From contig NZ_BCTR01000039.1 in assembly GCF_002091475.1 (NCBI RefSeq), positions 1 through 64,000 of the forward strand: 64,000 bases of DNA, read 5' to 3'. Each line of letters opens with the position of its first letter. Position 1 is the stretch's first letter. Source of the stretch: Sphingomonas azotifigens NBRC 15497 (GTDB lineage Bacteria; Pseudomonadota; Alphaproteobacteria; Sphingomonadales; Sphingomonadaceae). Below are positions 46,194-55,770 of this stretch, in pieces. The notes under the pieces were generated by a model. That model ran no database searches. It worked only from the letters and a program-made list of their open reading frames with translations, and was not told where the DNA came from. A program made the position numbers and the translations under genes.

Positions 46194-46780
46194 CCACGCC
46201 AGCGATGGCCGCGCTGCTGGCTGCGGTGAAGATGGACCCGTCGACCACGCTGGACGAGGCGTGCGATGCGGCGCTGCTCTGCTGGATGCTGGACGCGACC
46301 AGGCCGTGGCCCGAACCGGCGAAGGCGGCCCTCGAGTCGCTGCTGGACGCGCACCGCACCGGCTTGGGCGATCCCGCAGCCTGGCGGCGGCTGCGGCGCG
46401 CGGCGGTGGCGCTGGGAGATAATGGTGACCCGCACGTAAAGGCGTTGGGCCAGGTGGCGGAGGCCGCCGCCTGGCCGGTCGCGGCTTCCACGGCTGCGCT
46501 GATCGAGTTGATGCGCGCGATCTGCCATCTCCGCGCCTATCGCGCGTCACTGGCCACGGGCTGGACGGCCGAGGCGCATGCCGAAGCGACCGCGACGCTG
46601 AATAGCATCGCGCAAGGGGAGGGCACGCGCGTACCCGAGCGCCATGAAATCCCCGCCATGTTCGAGGTGCGCCACCCGGCGCTCGCGAAGCGCTTCGTGG
46701 CGCAGCTCGACGCCTCCAACCAGGCGTTCAGCCAATTTCCGGCCGAAGTTGCGGCCTGGATCGAAGGAGCCCGGCGATGA
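46190..46780 (+). CDS. hypothetical protein, alpha-helical, in the peptide operon
   Basis: A 196-residue cytoplasmic protein that I do not recognise. No signal peptide, membrane helix or metal motif is visible. The composition is Ala-rich and predicted to be almost all helical (DPSTTLDEACDAALLCWMLD, STAALIELMRAICHLRAYRA, HPALAKRFVAQLDASNQAFS). The tract VPERHEIPAMFEVRHP contains a pair of His residues with acidic neighbours that might bind a ligand. Both ends overlap neighbouring genes by 4 bases (ATGA), so it is made together with the thioredoxin and the M3 peptidase and probably belongs to the same complex or pathway. It is a good target for structure prediction. Confidence 0.7.
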   Translation: MTTPAMAALLAAVKMDPSTTLDEACDAALLCWMLDATRPWPEPAKAALESLLDAHRTGLGDPAAWRRLRRAAVALGDNGDPHVKALGQVAEAAAWPVAASTAALIELMRAICHLRAYRASLATGWTAEAHAEATATLNSIAQGEGTRVPERHEIPAMFEVRHPALAKRFVAQLDASNQAFSQFPAEVAAWIEGARR

Positions 46781-48804
46781 CGCTTGCCGCGCTGACCCGC
46801 CCCACCGAATTGCCCCCGTTCGATGCGCTGACGCCCGAGGTGATCCTGCCCACGCTGGATCGCGTGATCGCCGATCAGGACATGGTGGTCGCGCTGCTGG
46901 TGCGCACGCGCCCCGCGACCTTCGAGGAATTGTGGATGCCGCTCGAGCGATCGGAGGCGACGATCCACGCGCTCTGGTCGGCGGTGTCGCATCTGCGCAG
47001 CGTCGCCGACAGTCCGGCGCTGCGGCCCATCTATGCCGAGGGCAACCGGCGACTGGTGGAGGCGAGCCATCGCCTGCACCAGAACCGGCACCTTTATGAT
47101 CTGCTCGTGGCGTTTGCTGCCATGCCGGACTTTGCCGTCCTGCCCCGCGCCGACCGCGCCGCCGTGGAGCGGGCCATCCGCGACTTCACTCTGGGCGGCG
47201 TCGGGCTCGCAGCGGCCGAGCGGCAGCGCTTCGCCGAGGTGGAACTGGCGCTTTCGCAGCTCGCCACCGACTTCGGCAGCGCGGTGCTCGACGCGACCGA
47301 TCACTGGGCCGAACATGTCGACGATCCGCAGCTGCTGGCGGGCCTGCCCGAGGCCGATCTGGCGATGTTCGCCGCGGCGGCACAGGCCAAGGGCCTGAAC
47401 GGCTGGCTGGTGACACTGCATCAGCCGAGCGTCCGCGCCATCCTCACCTTCGCGGACGATCGCGCGCTGCGCGCGCGCGTCTACCGGGCGTTCGGCACGC
47501 GCGCATCCGATCAGGGGCCGGATGCCGGGCGTTTCGACAATAGCGAGCGCATCGCCCGCATGCTCGCGCTGCGGCACGAAAGTGCGCAGCTGCTCGGCTT
47601 CGCCGATCCGGTTGCCGCCTCGCTTGCGACCAAGATGGCCCCGGATGCGGGCACCGTCCTGGAATTCCTCCGCGACCTCGCCGATCGTGCGCACCCGATC
47701 GCGCAGCGCGAGCTCGCCACCTTGCGCGCCTTCGCCGAGGACGAACTCGGTATCGCCGATCTGCAGCCCTGGGACATCGATTATGCGGCGGAGCATCTGC
47801 GCGCCGCGCGCTATGCGCTCGACGAACAGGCGGTGCGCGCGCATTTCCCGATCGATTGCGTGCTCGATGGCTGGAAGGGGCTGCTCAACCGCTTGTTCGG
47901 CATCCGCCTGGTATTGCGCGACGACGTCGCGCTTTGGCATTCGGACGCCGCCTATTACGATCTGGTAGACGAGGACGGCACCGTCTTCGCCGGGCTCTAC
48001 CTCGATCTCCACGCCCGGCCCGGCAAGCGCGGCGGCGCCTGGATGTCGCAGGCGCGACCGAGGCTGCGCGACGGCCAGAGCGCGGCGCTCCCGGTGGCCT
48101 ATATGGTATGCAACTTTGCACCGCGCGGCGAAGACCTTCCAGGTCTGCTATCGCACGCCGATGTGCTCACCCTGCTCCACGAAACCGGGCACTGCCTCCA
48201 CCACCTTTTCACGCAGGTCGATCGGCCGATCATCGGCGGCATCAACGGTTTCGAATGGGATGCGGTGGAACTGCCCAGCCAGCTGATGGAAGATTTCGGA
48301 TGGGACCGCGCGGTGCTGACCAGCATGTCCGGCCATTATCTCACCTTCGCGCCGCTGCCGCAGGCGCTGTTCGAGAAGCTCCTCGCCGCCCGCCGCTTCC
48401 AGTCCGGCATGGCGCTCGTCCGGCAGATCGAATTCGCGCTGTTTGACCTGCTGCTGCATCTCGGCACGCTTGGCGGCGATCCGATGGAGGTGCTGGAGAT
48501 CGTGCGGGACGAGGTGGCAGTGGTTCGGCCACCCGAATGGCACCGTTTCCCGCATGCGTTCACGCATATATTCGCCGGCGGCTATGCCGCGGGCTATTAC
48601 AGCTATTTGTGGGCAGAAGTACTTGCAGCGGATGGCTTCCAGCGCTTTCTCGCGGCTGGCGGCGTGGATCGCGCGACCGGCGATCTGCTGCGGGCTCAGG
48701 TGTTGGCGCATGGCGCGAGCCGCTCGGCCGCTGAGAGCTTCCGGGAGTTCCGCGGTCGTGACCCCCAGATCGATGCGCTGCTGATCCGCCGAGGGCTTGC
48801 ATGA
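46777..48804 (+). CDS. M3-family oligopeptidase
   Basis: A zinc endo-oligopeptidase of 675 residues, in the oligopeptidase A/PepF/Dcp group, cytoplasmic because it lacks a signal peptide. The zinc site is [15 protein letters not shown] near residue 468, with the third ligand expected in [17 protein letters not shown]. The family blocks [41 protein letters not shown] and [28 protein letters not shown] region ([19 protein letters not shown]) are present. It would finish fragments released by TldD/TldE. The start lies in the stop of the hypothetical gene, and the stop holds the start of the dioxygenase gene. Confidence 0.92.
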   Translation: MTLAALTRPTELPPFDALTPEVILPTLDRVIADQDMVVALLVRTRPATFEELWMPLERSEATIHALWSAVSHLRSVADSPALRPIYAEGNRRLVEASHRLHQNRHLYDLLVAFAAMPDFAVLPRADRAAVERAIRDFTLGGVGLAAAERQRFAEVELALSQLATDFGSAVLDATDHWAEHVDDPQLLAGLPEADLAMFAAAAQAKGLNGWLVTLHQPSVRAILTFADDRALRARVYRAFGTRASDQGPDAGRFDNSERIARMLALRHESAQLLGFADPVAASLATKMAPDAGTVLEFLRDLADRAHPIAQRELATLRAFAEDELGIADLQPWDIDYAAEHLRAARYALDEQAVRAHFPIDCVLDGWKGLLNRLFGIRLVLRDDVALWHSDAAYYDLVDEDGTVFAGLYLDLHARPGKRGGAWMSQARPRLRDGQSAALPVAYMVCNFAPRGEDLPGLLSHADVLTLLHETGHCLHHLFTQVDRPIIGGINGFEWDAVELPSQLMEDFGWDRAVLTSMSGHYLTFAPLPQALFEKLLAARRFQSGMALVRQIEFALFDLLLHLGTLGGDPMEVLEIVRDEVAVVRPPEWHRFPHAFTHIFAGGYAAGYYSYLWAEVLAADGFQRFLAAGGVDRATGDLLRAQVLAHGASRSAAESFREFRGRDPQIDALLIRRGLA

Positions 48805-49634
48805 CTCAGCCAGGCTTTGATCCGACGACGGACGGCGCGGAAACGACGTTTCGCGATCGTATGTCCTATGGCGACTATCTGGCCCTGGACGGCATTCTGG
48901 GCGCCCAGCACCCGCTCTCCGAGGCGCATGACGAGCTGCTGTTCATTGTTCAGCACCAGACGAGCGAGCTGTGGCTCAAACTCGCGCTGCACGAGTTGCA
49001 GGCGGCGACCAAGGCAATTGCCGAGGACCGGCCGCACATGGCGTTCAAGCATCTGGCACGGGTGACGCGGATCTTCGAACAGCTCAACGGTGCCTGGGAC
49101 GTGCTGCGGACGATGACCCCCAGCGAATATACGGAATTCCGCCCATCGCTGGGGCAATCCTCGGGCTTCCAGTCCTACCAGTATCGCGCGATCGAATTCA
49201 TCGTCGGCAATCGCAACCCGGCAATGCTGAAGCCGCACGGTCATCGTCCGGATCTGGAAAACGGCCTGCGTGCCATTCTGGCCGCACCCAGCCTCTATGA
49301 CGAGGCGCTGCGGCTGCTCGGCCGCCGTGGCTTCGCGGTGGGGCCGGAGCGCGCCGAGCTCAGCGATCCGCGCAGCACCAGCGAGGCGGTGGTCGCCGCC
49401 TGGGCCTGCGTGTATGCCAATCCCGAAGCGAACTGGGATCTCTACGAGCTCGCCGAAAAGCTGGTGGATTTCGAAGACTATTTTCGCCGGTGGCGCTTCA
49501 ACCATCTCACCACGGTGGAACGGGTGATCGGCTTCAAGCGCGGCACCGGCGGCACCTCCGGCGTCGCTTATCTGCAGCGCATGCTCGGTGTTGTGCTGTT
49601 CCCCGAACTATGGGAGGTACGCACGATCCTATGA
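48801..49634 (+). CDS. kynA: tryptophan 2,3-dioxygenase
   Basis: The haem enzyme that opens the indole ring of L-tryptophan to N-formylkynurenine (277 residues, the usual bacterial length). Seen: [19 protein letters not shown] with the substrate-binding His, [17 protein letters not shown], and [20 protein letters not shown] with the haem-ligand His, followed by [15 protein letters not shown]. It is coupled by ATGA to the M3 peptidase gene and to the following PLP enzyme gene. No kynureninase or kynurenine formamidase gene is adjacent, so the fate of the product is not visible here. Its place in a peptidase operon suggests it consumes tryptophan released from a peptide, or acts on a peptide tryptophan. 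Confidence 0.94.
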   Translation: MTQPGFDPTTDGAETTFRDRMSYGDYLALDGILGAQHPLSEAHDELLFIVQHQTSELWLKLALHELQAATKAIAEDRPHMAFKHLARVTRIFEQLNGAWDVLRTMTPSEYTEFRPSLGQSSGFQSYQYRAIEFIVGNRNPAMLKPHGHRPDLENGLRAILAAPSLYDEALRLLGRRGFAVGPERAELSDPRSTSEAVVAAWACVYANPEANWDLYELAEKLVDFEDYFRRWRFNHLTTVERVIGFKRGTGGTSGVAYLQRMLGVVLFPELWEVRTIL

Positions 49635-50704
49635 AACACGCACCCGGAAGCGCGGGCCGCGCCTGGCTCGACGAAGCCGTGCGGAAGATCGAAGCCGATT
49701 TCAACCGATCCGCCGACACCCATCTAATCCACGTGCCGCTGCCCCGCTTTCCGGGAATCGACCTCTATCTAAAGGACGAAAGCTCGCACCCGACCGGGAG
49801 CCTGAAGCATCGCCTCGCGCGCTCGCTGTTCCTCTATGCGCTGTGCAACGAATGGATCGGGCCGGACACCTGTGTGATCGAGGCATCCTCCGGCTCGACC
49901 GCGGTGAGCGAAGCCTATTTCGCGCGCATGCTGGGCCTGCGGTTCATTGCCGTGGTGCCCGCGTCGACTGCGGCGCCCAAGCTCGATGCGATCCGCTTCA
50001 ACGGCGGCGAGATCCACGCGGTCGACGACCCGCGCACCGTCTACGACGTCGCCCAGCGGCTCGCTGCGGAAACCGGCGGCCATTATCTCGACCAGTTCAC
50101 CTATGCCGAACGCGCGACCGACTGGCGGGGCAACAACAACATCGCCGAGAGCATCTTCAGCCAGATGGCCGAGGAGCGATTCCCGATCCCCAGCTGGATC
50201 GTGTGCGGGGCAGGAACAGGCGGCACCTCGGCAACCATAGGCCGCTTCGTGCGCTACCAGCGGCATGCGACGCGGTTGTGCGTCGCTGACCCCAGCCATT
50301 CGATTTTTCACCGGCACTTCGCCGATCGCGCACTCTCCACGCTGCCGGAAGGCTGTGCCAGCTGCATCGAAGGCATTGGTCGCCCACGTGTGGAGCCCAG
50401 CTTCATCGCGAGCGTCATCGATCGCGCGATCGCCGTGGCCGATGGCGACAGCATCGGCGCGATGCGCGCCCTGTCTGCCAGGCTGGGGCGCAGCGTGGGC
50501 GGGTCGACCGGCACCAATTTATTGGCCTGCATGCAGATCGTCCACGAGATGGCGGCGGCTGGCGCTGAGGGCAGTGTCGTGACGCTGCTTTGCGACGGCG
50601 GCGAGCGCTATGGCTGCACCTATTATCGCGACGACTGGCTGATGGAACGGGGCTTGTGCTGGCAGCCGGCCGAAACGGCGGTCAGGGCGTTTCTACACGC
50701 TTGA
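49631..50704 (+). CDS. PLP-dependent cysteine desulfhydrase/synthase-like (Cds1-like)
   Basis: A fold-type II PLP enzyme of 357 residues. Seen: the PLP lysine in [37 protein letters not shown], the phosphate loop [15 protein letters not shown], and [14 protein letters not shown]. The ADTHLI and [16 protein letters not shown] pattern resembles Cds1 of mycobacteria, an L-cysteine desulfhydrase releasing sulfide and pyruvate, more than housekeeping CysK or CysM. The start is in the stop of the dioxygenase gene; this is the last gene of the chain. Together with the dioxygenase it points to catabolism of Cys and Trp. Cysteine synthase or cystathionine beta-synthase activity cannot be excluded. Confidence 0.85.
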   Translation: MKHAPGSAGRAWLDEAVRKIEADFNRSADTHLIHVPLPRFPGIDLYLKDESSHPTGSLKHRLARSLFLYALCNEWIGPDTCVIEASSGSTAVSEAYFARMLGLRFIAVVPASTAAPKLDAIRFNGGEIHAVDDPRTVYDVAQRLAAETGGHYLDQFTYAERATDWRGNNNIAESIFSQMAEERFPIPSWIVCGAGTGGTSATIGRFVRYQRHATRLCVADPSHSIFHRHFADRALSTLPEGCASCIEGIGRPRVEPSFIASVIDRAIAVADGDSIGAMRALSARLGRSVGGSTGTNLLACMQIVHEMAAAGAEGSVVTLLCDGGERYGCTYYRDDWLMERGLCWQPAETAVRAFLHA

Positions 50705-50732
50705 CCGTCCCGGCGGGCGGAACGGTGCTTTT
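50704..50732 (+). terminator. imperfect terminator hairpin at end of peptide operon
   Basis: ACCGT (50704-50708) pairs with ACGGT (50722-50726), with an inner CCG/CGG-type extension after one mismatch and a GC-rich loop, followed by gcttttgg. It begins at the stop of the Cds1-like gene and could end the operon ahead of the convergent M16 gene. Confidence 0.5.
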
Positions 50733-50791
50733 GGCGACGAGCACATGTCTCCCCGGATCGCGGCACCGTACAGCGAGCGGCTTGGGGCCGT

Positions 50792-53521
50792 TCATTCTCC
50801 GGAGGCGGGAATGACGGTGGGCGCTCCGATGTCCAATCCCGTGAACTGGCCGCGGATTTTCTGCCAGTCGCCCACCACCACCCAGTGCAGGGCAGAGGGG
50901 TCGGCAAGCGTGTGCGCAGCGTCGCGCACTTGGTCGAGCGTCAATGCCCGATATCGCGCAGGATCACGAACGACCGAGTCATAGGGACGGCCATAGCTCT
51001 GCGCGTCCGCCATCGCCTGCAGCAGGTCGGCGCCGTCCTCCAGCCGCGCTGCGGTCTGGTTGACGCTCGCCGCCGCGATCCGATCAAGCTCCGCCTGGGT
51101 AGGGGGGCGGTCTTTGCCGAGCGCGCGGAGTTCGGCGATCAGTTCGGCGATCGCTGCGCCGCTGTGATCGGGCGCAACGCTGCCCGCGATCTGCCACAGC
51201 CGCTCCCCCCGCGCATCCTGCGTTCCCGAACCGATGCCATAGGTCCAGCCCTTGCCCTGCCGCAGATTGGCGCTGATCCGCGACGTGTTGTTGCCGCCAT
51301 AGACTTCGTTCGCGGCGTCGGAGGCGATGTCCCCCGCGGGCGTGCTGGGCGGCAGCAGCCGTGCCGCTGCGATGAAGGTCTGCGACGCGCCGGGCTTGTC
51401 GAGCACGATTAGCGTCGGTGCGGACCGTGCCGGGGCCGGGGGGATCGCCACCATCGGTGCGGCCGGTCCGTCCGCTTTCCACCGGCCCAGCGCCGCTTCG
51501 AGCAGGGGACGCAGCATTGCCATGTCGGTATCGGCTGCGACGTACAGCGTGGCGCGATCGGGACGGACATGCCCGCGATCCCAGGCGCGGATTGCCGCCA
51601 CATCCAGCGACTCAACGGCACGCACGTCCTCCCCGGGGGCGGCGGACGCGCCATAGGGATGGTGCGCACCATAGACGCCGTTGCGGAGCAGGCGCTGCGC
51701 ACCGGTCCATGGCCGCATTTCCTCACTTTGCAGCGCGGCGAGGCGGCGCTGCCGCTGGGTCGCGAGCGCCGCCGGGTCCGGATCGGCGTGCGCCAGAACA
51801 TCGCCGAGCAGATCGATACCCTTCGCCAGCGCGGAGGTGTCCACGGAGAGCGTGAGATCGGTATAATCGGCGGCCACGCGGTGGCGCAGCTGGCCGCCCA
51901 GCGCTTCGGCCCGGGCCGGCAGTGCCTTGTCCTCGGCCATCAGCGCCACCGCGGTCTCGGCCATCGGCCAGGCGGCGCTCGCAGATCCGGCATCGATGCG
52001 CAGCAGCAGGTTGGCGGTGCCCGATCCGGCGCGCGGCACGAGCACCACCCTGAGCCCCGTGGCAAGGCGCGCCTCGGCGATGGCCGGGAAGGCGATCGGC
52101 TGGGCCGCTGCCATTGCGGGCGGCCCCTTGGCGAGATCATAGCCGCCCGTTGCCGGCTTGAACGGCGGCAGCGGGCTGGCGATCAGCAGGTGTCCCGGCT
52201 TGCCATACACAGCCGCCGCCGTGGCGCGCACCCGTTCCGGCGTCGCACTGCGCAGCTGGCGCAGATAGGTTGCCGCATAGTCCGGATCGCCGCCCCGCGA
52301 TGCGCTGCGCATCAGCGAAAAGGCCTCGCCGAAGGTGCTCTCCTGCAATTGCAGCATATGGCGGATGCGGACCTCGCGTGCGCGGTCGAGTTCGGCGGGC
52401 GTCGGCCCTTCCGCGATGAAGGTCGCCAGCGCCTGGTGCATCTCCGCTTCGACGCGCGCGGTCTGATCCGGGCGGATACCGTCGAGGACGAAACCCATTT
52501 CGCTCGACAACAGCTTCTCGTCGAACGTCACCATCACCGAGCCGACGATACCGAGTTCGTCTACCAGCCGCTTCTTCAAGCGCGATGCCGGTCCGTTCGC
52601 CATGATCTGGGCGATCAGGTCCAGGTCAGCGATGGCGGGGGTGCCTGCGGGTGGCGCGCGGAAGGTGGCGTAGAGGCGGGCGGTGGGCACGGCGGCGAAG
52701 GTCTGCCGCCGGATCGGTCCGGGCAGCGGCGCATCGTCGGTCAGCAGCCGGCCGATCGGCGCGCGCGGTGCGAGGCCGCCGAAATAGCGCTGTGCGAGGT
52801 CGCGTGCCGCTTCGATGCTGAGGTCGCCGGTGAGGATCAAGGTAGCGTTGGCAGGGCCGTAAAAGTCGCGGAACCATTGCCGCGCCTGATCCACCGTGAC
52901 CGCGCGCAGATCCTGCTCGGTGCCGATGACGCTGTGGTGATAGGGATGATCGGGTGGATAGAGGTCGGCAGCGATCGTCGCCCCATCCTCGCCATTGGCT
53001 GCACCGCCGCGCTGCCGCTTTTCGTTGAGCACCACGTCCACCTCGCGCGCGACGCGTTCGGGCGTCAGCGCCTCGGCCAGGAAGCCCATCCGATCGGCCT
53101 CGAGGAACAGCGCCCGCTCGAGCGCGGCGCTGGGCACCGTCGCGTAGAAGATCGTCCGGTCCTCGGTGGTCGTCGCATTGGCGCCGGGAGCGCCCATGTC
53201 GTGGTAGGAGCGGGTGGCATCCTGGTTCCAGTGCAGGCTGCCCTGGAGCATAAGATGCTCGAAGAGATGGGCATAGCCGAACTGTCCCGGTTTTTCGTCC
53301 TTGGAGCCGACATCGTAGACCAACGCGACGGTGACGATCGGCACGCGCCGATCGGGTTGAACGACGACCTTCAGCCCGTTGGACAAGGTGAACGCCGTGA
53401 CGCGCGGTGTCGCTTGCGGCTGCGTGGCATTGACGGGCGAAGCGCCCGCCGTGGCCGGTACGCCCGCCAGGCAGGCGCTGAAGGCGGTCATCAGAATGAG
53501 GGCGTGGGATGCAGGTGCCAT
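50792..53521 (-). CDS. M16-family zinc metallopeptidase (duplicated, secreted)
   Basis: A periplasmic or outer-surface protease of 909 residues (pitrilysin/insulinase family). The signal peptide (HALILMTAFSACLAGVPATA) is cut near AGA. The first M16 unit has the inverted zinc motif HLFEHLMLQGS near residue 88, preceded by VALVYDVGSKDEKPGQFGYA, and downstream glutamates in EVDVVLNEKRQR. The second unit (from about residue 470) keeps the fold but lacks HxxEH, as in many bacterial two-domain members. It is convergent with the peptide operon, 87 bases away. It may process extracellular peptides before uptake, but sphingomonads encode many such proteases and the link is only positional. Confidence 0.9.
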   Translation of the reverse strand: MAPASHALILMTAFSACLAGVPATAGASPVNATQPQATPRVTAFTLSNGLKVVVQPDRRVPIVTVALVYDVGSKDEKPGQFGYAHLFEHLMLQGSLHWNQDATRSYHDMGAPGANATTTEDRTIFYATVPSAALERALFLEADRMGFLAEALTPERVAREVDVVLNEKRQRGGAANGEDGATIAADLYPPDHPYHHSVIGTEQDLRAVTVDQARQWFRDFYGPANATLILTGDLSIEAARDLAQRYFGGLAPRAPIGRLLTDDAPLPGPIRRQTFAAVPTARLYATFRAPPAGTPAIADLDLIAQIMANGPASRLKKRLVDELGIVGSVMVTFDEKLLSSEMGFVLDGIRPDQTARVEAEMHQALATFIAEGPTPAELDRAREVRIRHMLQLQESTFGEAFSLMRSASRGGDPDYAATYLRQLRSATPERVRATAAAVYGKPGHLLIASPLPPFKPATGGYDLAKGPPAMAAAQPIAFPAIAEARLATGLRVVLVPRAGSGTANLLLRIDAGSASAAWPMAETAVALMAEDKALPARAEALGGQLRHRVAADYTDLTLSVDTSALAKGIDLLGDVLAHADPDPAALATQRQRRLAALQSEEMRPWTGAQRLLRNGVYGAHHPYGASAAPGEDVRAVESLDVAAIRAWDRGHVRPDRATLYVAADTDMAMLRPLLEAALGRWKADGPAAPMVAIPPAPARSAPTLIVLDKPGASQTFIAAARLLPPSTPAGDIASDAANEVYGGNNTSRISANLRQGKGWTYGIGSGTQDARGERLWQIAGSVAPDHSGAAIAELIAELRALGKDRPPTQAELDRIAAASVNQTAARLEDGADLLQAMADAQSYGRPYDSVVRDPARYRALTLDQVRDAAHTLADPSALHWVVVGDWQKIRGQFTGLDIGAPTVIPASGE

Positions 53522-53599
53522 GGCGATATGGTGACGCTGCGATCCACGCCGCGCTAGAGGCGGGCCGATCGATAGATCTTATGGGATCATCACGATATC

Positions 53600-53998
53600 A
53601 GATGGTTAGTATCAACTGTCCGCTCGGGTGCCGCCGCTTGCGATGCTGGTGGCCCGTTCGGCTGTGTCTCGGTCGCACGTCCGCCAAAGGGCGTTTCGCG
53701 CGCAGCGCGACGGCGCGCTGTTGGAGGCAGCGACGGTCGCCGCGTGCCGATCGAGTTTGATCCGCTCGGCGGGATCTCCCGGGGGCTAGTGCCTTTCGCG
53801 CGGCATCCCATTCGGTGCGTGCTTCTGTGAGGCCGGTATCGGGCCGAACCCCGAACGCGAGAGTCTTTTGCTTTCCCACCATTCCGACAGTGCGCCCGCG
53901 GATGGCGTCACGAGCAGGTAGCGCCCGTCTCTATCGCTTAGCTTGTACGCCTTGCCGCGAATCTCTGCGGTTTTGATGGCAGCCACCGACAGCGCCAC
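53600..53998 (-). pseudogene. broken tyrosine integrase, N-terminal fragment
   Basis: Reading the minus strand from a GTG at 53998, the sequence gives VALSVAAIKTAEIRGKAYKL and DGRYLLVTPSAGALSEWW, the arm-binding (DUF4102) N-terminus of P4-type integrases. The homology then continues in another frame from about 53880 with QKTLAFGVRPDTGLTEARTE and WDAARKALAPG, so at least one frameshift is present. No catalytic domain follows; the sequence loses similarity near 53780-53600. It is a dead fragment, divergent from the intact integrase at 54331. It shows that this place has been used for integration more than once. Confidence 0.72.
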
Positions 53999-54161
53999 GA
54001 TGGGATATCCCATCGAAGCGACGGGCGCATGCCATCAAAAATACCATCAGCTTGCTGGTATGCAGTGGCATTTTGCCAGCTTGATTGGGAGACTTATATC
54101 ACCACAAACCGCAGAAAACAGCCAGTTATGGAATGTTCTGGAATGCCCTGGGAAGGCATTT

Positions 54162-54177
54162 TGGTGACCCCTACGGG
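54162..54177 (-). other. possible attachment site: 16-bp match to a tRNA-Glu 3' end
   Basis: On the minus strand the sequence reads CCCGTAGGGGTCACCA, which is what I remember as the 3' acceptor end with CCA of alphaproteobacterial tRNA-Glu. The rest of a tRNA (T-arm GGTTCGA and cloverleaf) is absent. A copied tRNA 3' end beside a P4-type integrase gene (start 54331) and a broken integrase is the usual look of an att site left by island insertion or excision. No second copy was found in the window. Confidence 0.4.
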
Positions 54178-54330
54178 CATCCTACCGGAGTAGGAAGACA
54201 GCCCAGAAAGTCTCAACCTATTGATATCGTTCGATCGGTACGCGAACGTCAGGATCAGGTTGTTCCACTGATGTTCGCCAAATCCGGCGCAAAGTGTGGG
54301 ACAAAACGTGGGGCTGTGAAGGAGGTCACG

Positions 54331-55503
54331 ATGCCGCTCACCGCACTCAAAGTCCGTCATGCCGGTCCTGGTCGCCACGCCGATATGCATGGTCTCTATC
54401 TGATCGTCCGTGACACGGGAACGCGATCGTGGCTGCTGCGAATCCAGCACCGGGGGCAACGCCGCGATTTCGGCCTCGGGTCCGCCAGCCAAGTGTCGCT
54501 GGCGGATGCCAGACTTGCTGTTGCTGAATATCGCCGGATGATCCGCAACGGCCTTGATCCGGTCAACGAACTGGGGCTGCGGCGAAAGGCGGCCCCGAAC
54601 TTTGAAAAGGTCGCTCGCGATTGCTACGACGCGATGAAGGGTGGATGGAAGAACGGGAAACATCCTTCATGGATGTCGAGCCTTGAAAATCATGTCTTCC
54701 CGGTGATCGGAAAAACACCGGTCGATGCCATCGACAGTGCGGCTGTGCTGCGCGTTCTGGAGCCGATCTGGCTTACCATTCCCGACACCGCGCGGCGTAT
54801 CCTGCAACGGATCGGGACGACGCTCGACTACGCGCATATCAAGGGGCTCGTGCCGGAAGAAATATCGCTGCGCTCGGTGACGCGCGGCCTGCCACGTCAA
54901 GCGCGGCAGGTGACCCACCTTGCGGCGATGTCATACGCGGACGTTCCAGCTTTCATGCGAAAATTGGCGGCGCTCGAAAATAGTGTCGGTCGAGACGCGC
55001 TCAAGCTGACGATATTGACGGCAGCACGGTCAAATGAAACCCGCTTCGCGAGATGGGGTGAGTTCGATCTCGACAAGTGCATCTGGTCGATCCCCGCCGC
55101 ACGCATGAAGATGAAGGAGCCACATGTCGTACCTTTGTCGCCACCCGCCCTCGCGCTGATACGGCGCCTCCGCGATACGCACCTCTCGCTGGAAGGACCT
55201 ATCAGCGCCAATGCCTTGGTCTTCACAGGAGCCAAGAATAACGCGATCAGCGACGCCACCATGGTGAAGGCGATGCGCGATATGGGTATCAACGGCGTCA
55301 CGGTGCATGGATTTCGATCGAGCTTTACCGATTGGACTGCCGATCAGACCGATTTTCCTAAAGAGGTCGCAGACAAGGCGCTCGCGCACAAAATTCCGAA
55401 CGCTGTCGAAGCAGCATACCGGCGCACTGATTTCTTCGACAAACGACGTTTGCTTATGAGCCAGTGGGCAGACTTCGTAGCCAACGGGATCAAACTATGG
55501 TGA
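54331..55503 (+). CDS. P4-type tyrosine integrase
   Basis: A site-specific recombinase of 390 residues, intact. The ATG 54331 is preceded by AAGGAGGT at ideal spacing; upstream in-frame codons are not homologous. The N-terminal arm-binding domain (DUF4102-like) reads MPLTALKVRHAGPGRHADMH and GLYLIVRDTGTRSWLLRIQH. The core-binding domain follows, then the catalytic domain with Arg in TAARSNETRFARWGEFDL, the HGFR box in VTVHGFRSSFTDW and the tyrosine in VEAAYRRTDFFDKRR. The surrounding sequence (53520-56130) is more AT-rich than the rest, which supports foreign origin. Few cargo genes remain, so this is a remnant of an island. Confidence 0.92.
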   Translation: MPLTALKVRHAGPGRHADMHGLYLIVRDTGTRSWLLRIQHRGQRRDFGLGSASQVSLADARLAVAEYRRMIRNGLDPVNELGLRRKAAPNFEKVARDCYDAMKGGWKNGKHPSWMSSLENHVFPVIGKTPVDAIDSAAVLRVLEPIWLTIPDTARRILQRIGTTLDYAHIKGLVPEEISLRSVTRGLPRQARQVTHLAAMSYADVPAFMRKLAALENSVGRDALKLTILTAARSNETRFARWGEFDLDKCIWSIPAARMKMKEPHVVPLSPPALALIRRLRDTHLSLEGPISANALVFTGAKNNAISDATMVKAMRDMGINGVTVHGFRSSFTDWTADQTDFPKEVADKALAHKIPNAVEAAYRRTDFFDKRRLLMSQWADFVANGIKLW

Positions 55504-55631
55504 ACCACCTGCGCCCCTGCGCCATACTCGCGTCCCAATGATGCTGACGTCGCCAGCGCTGCCGATCGCTTGCCCAGACACTTGGAAGCCGCACAGTCGA
55601 CCAACGCCGGTCGTTCCCATAAGCAGCCTAG

Positions 55632-55769
55632 AATGACCGCTTGGGCCGAAAGCGGCAATCGGCAGCGTTAATCGCTCTGTCGGCGGCAGCGCCTGACGTG
55701 GATCACGGCACAGCTGCCGATTGGCTGGAACGCCATGGCGCCAATCTCGCCTATCGCGGGGAGAAGTGA
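55632..55769 (+). pseudogene. possible 3' end of a lost island gene
   Basis: An open stretch after a stop at 55629, ending APDVDHGTAADWLERHGANL and AYRGEK, reads like the C-terminus of a cytoplasmic protein. It has no start or ribosome site, and its stop lies 1 base before the ATG of the next gene, the spacing of an operon. It may be the tail of a gene whose 5' end was deleted on integration of the island. I do not recognise the family, and chance coding is possible. Confidence 0.25.
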
Positions 55770-55770
55770 C

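Noticed and set aside
37643..50704. Known RiPP classes (lanthipeptide, lasso, thiazole/oxazole peptide, radical-SAM peptide) for the TldD/TldE locus
   Set aside because: No lanthionine synthetase, YcaO, lasso cyclase, radical SAM enzyme or convincing precursor is encoded in the locus.
54085..54330. 82-residue N-terminal extension of the intact integrase
   Set aside because: The extension crosses the att-like sequence and has no homology; ATG 54331 has an ideal AAGGAGGT.
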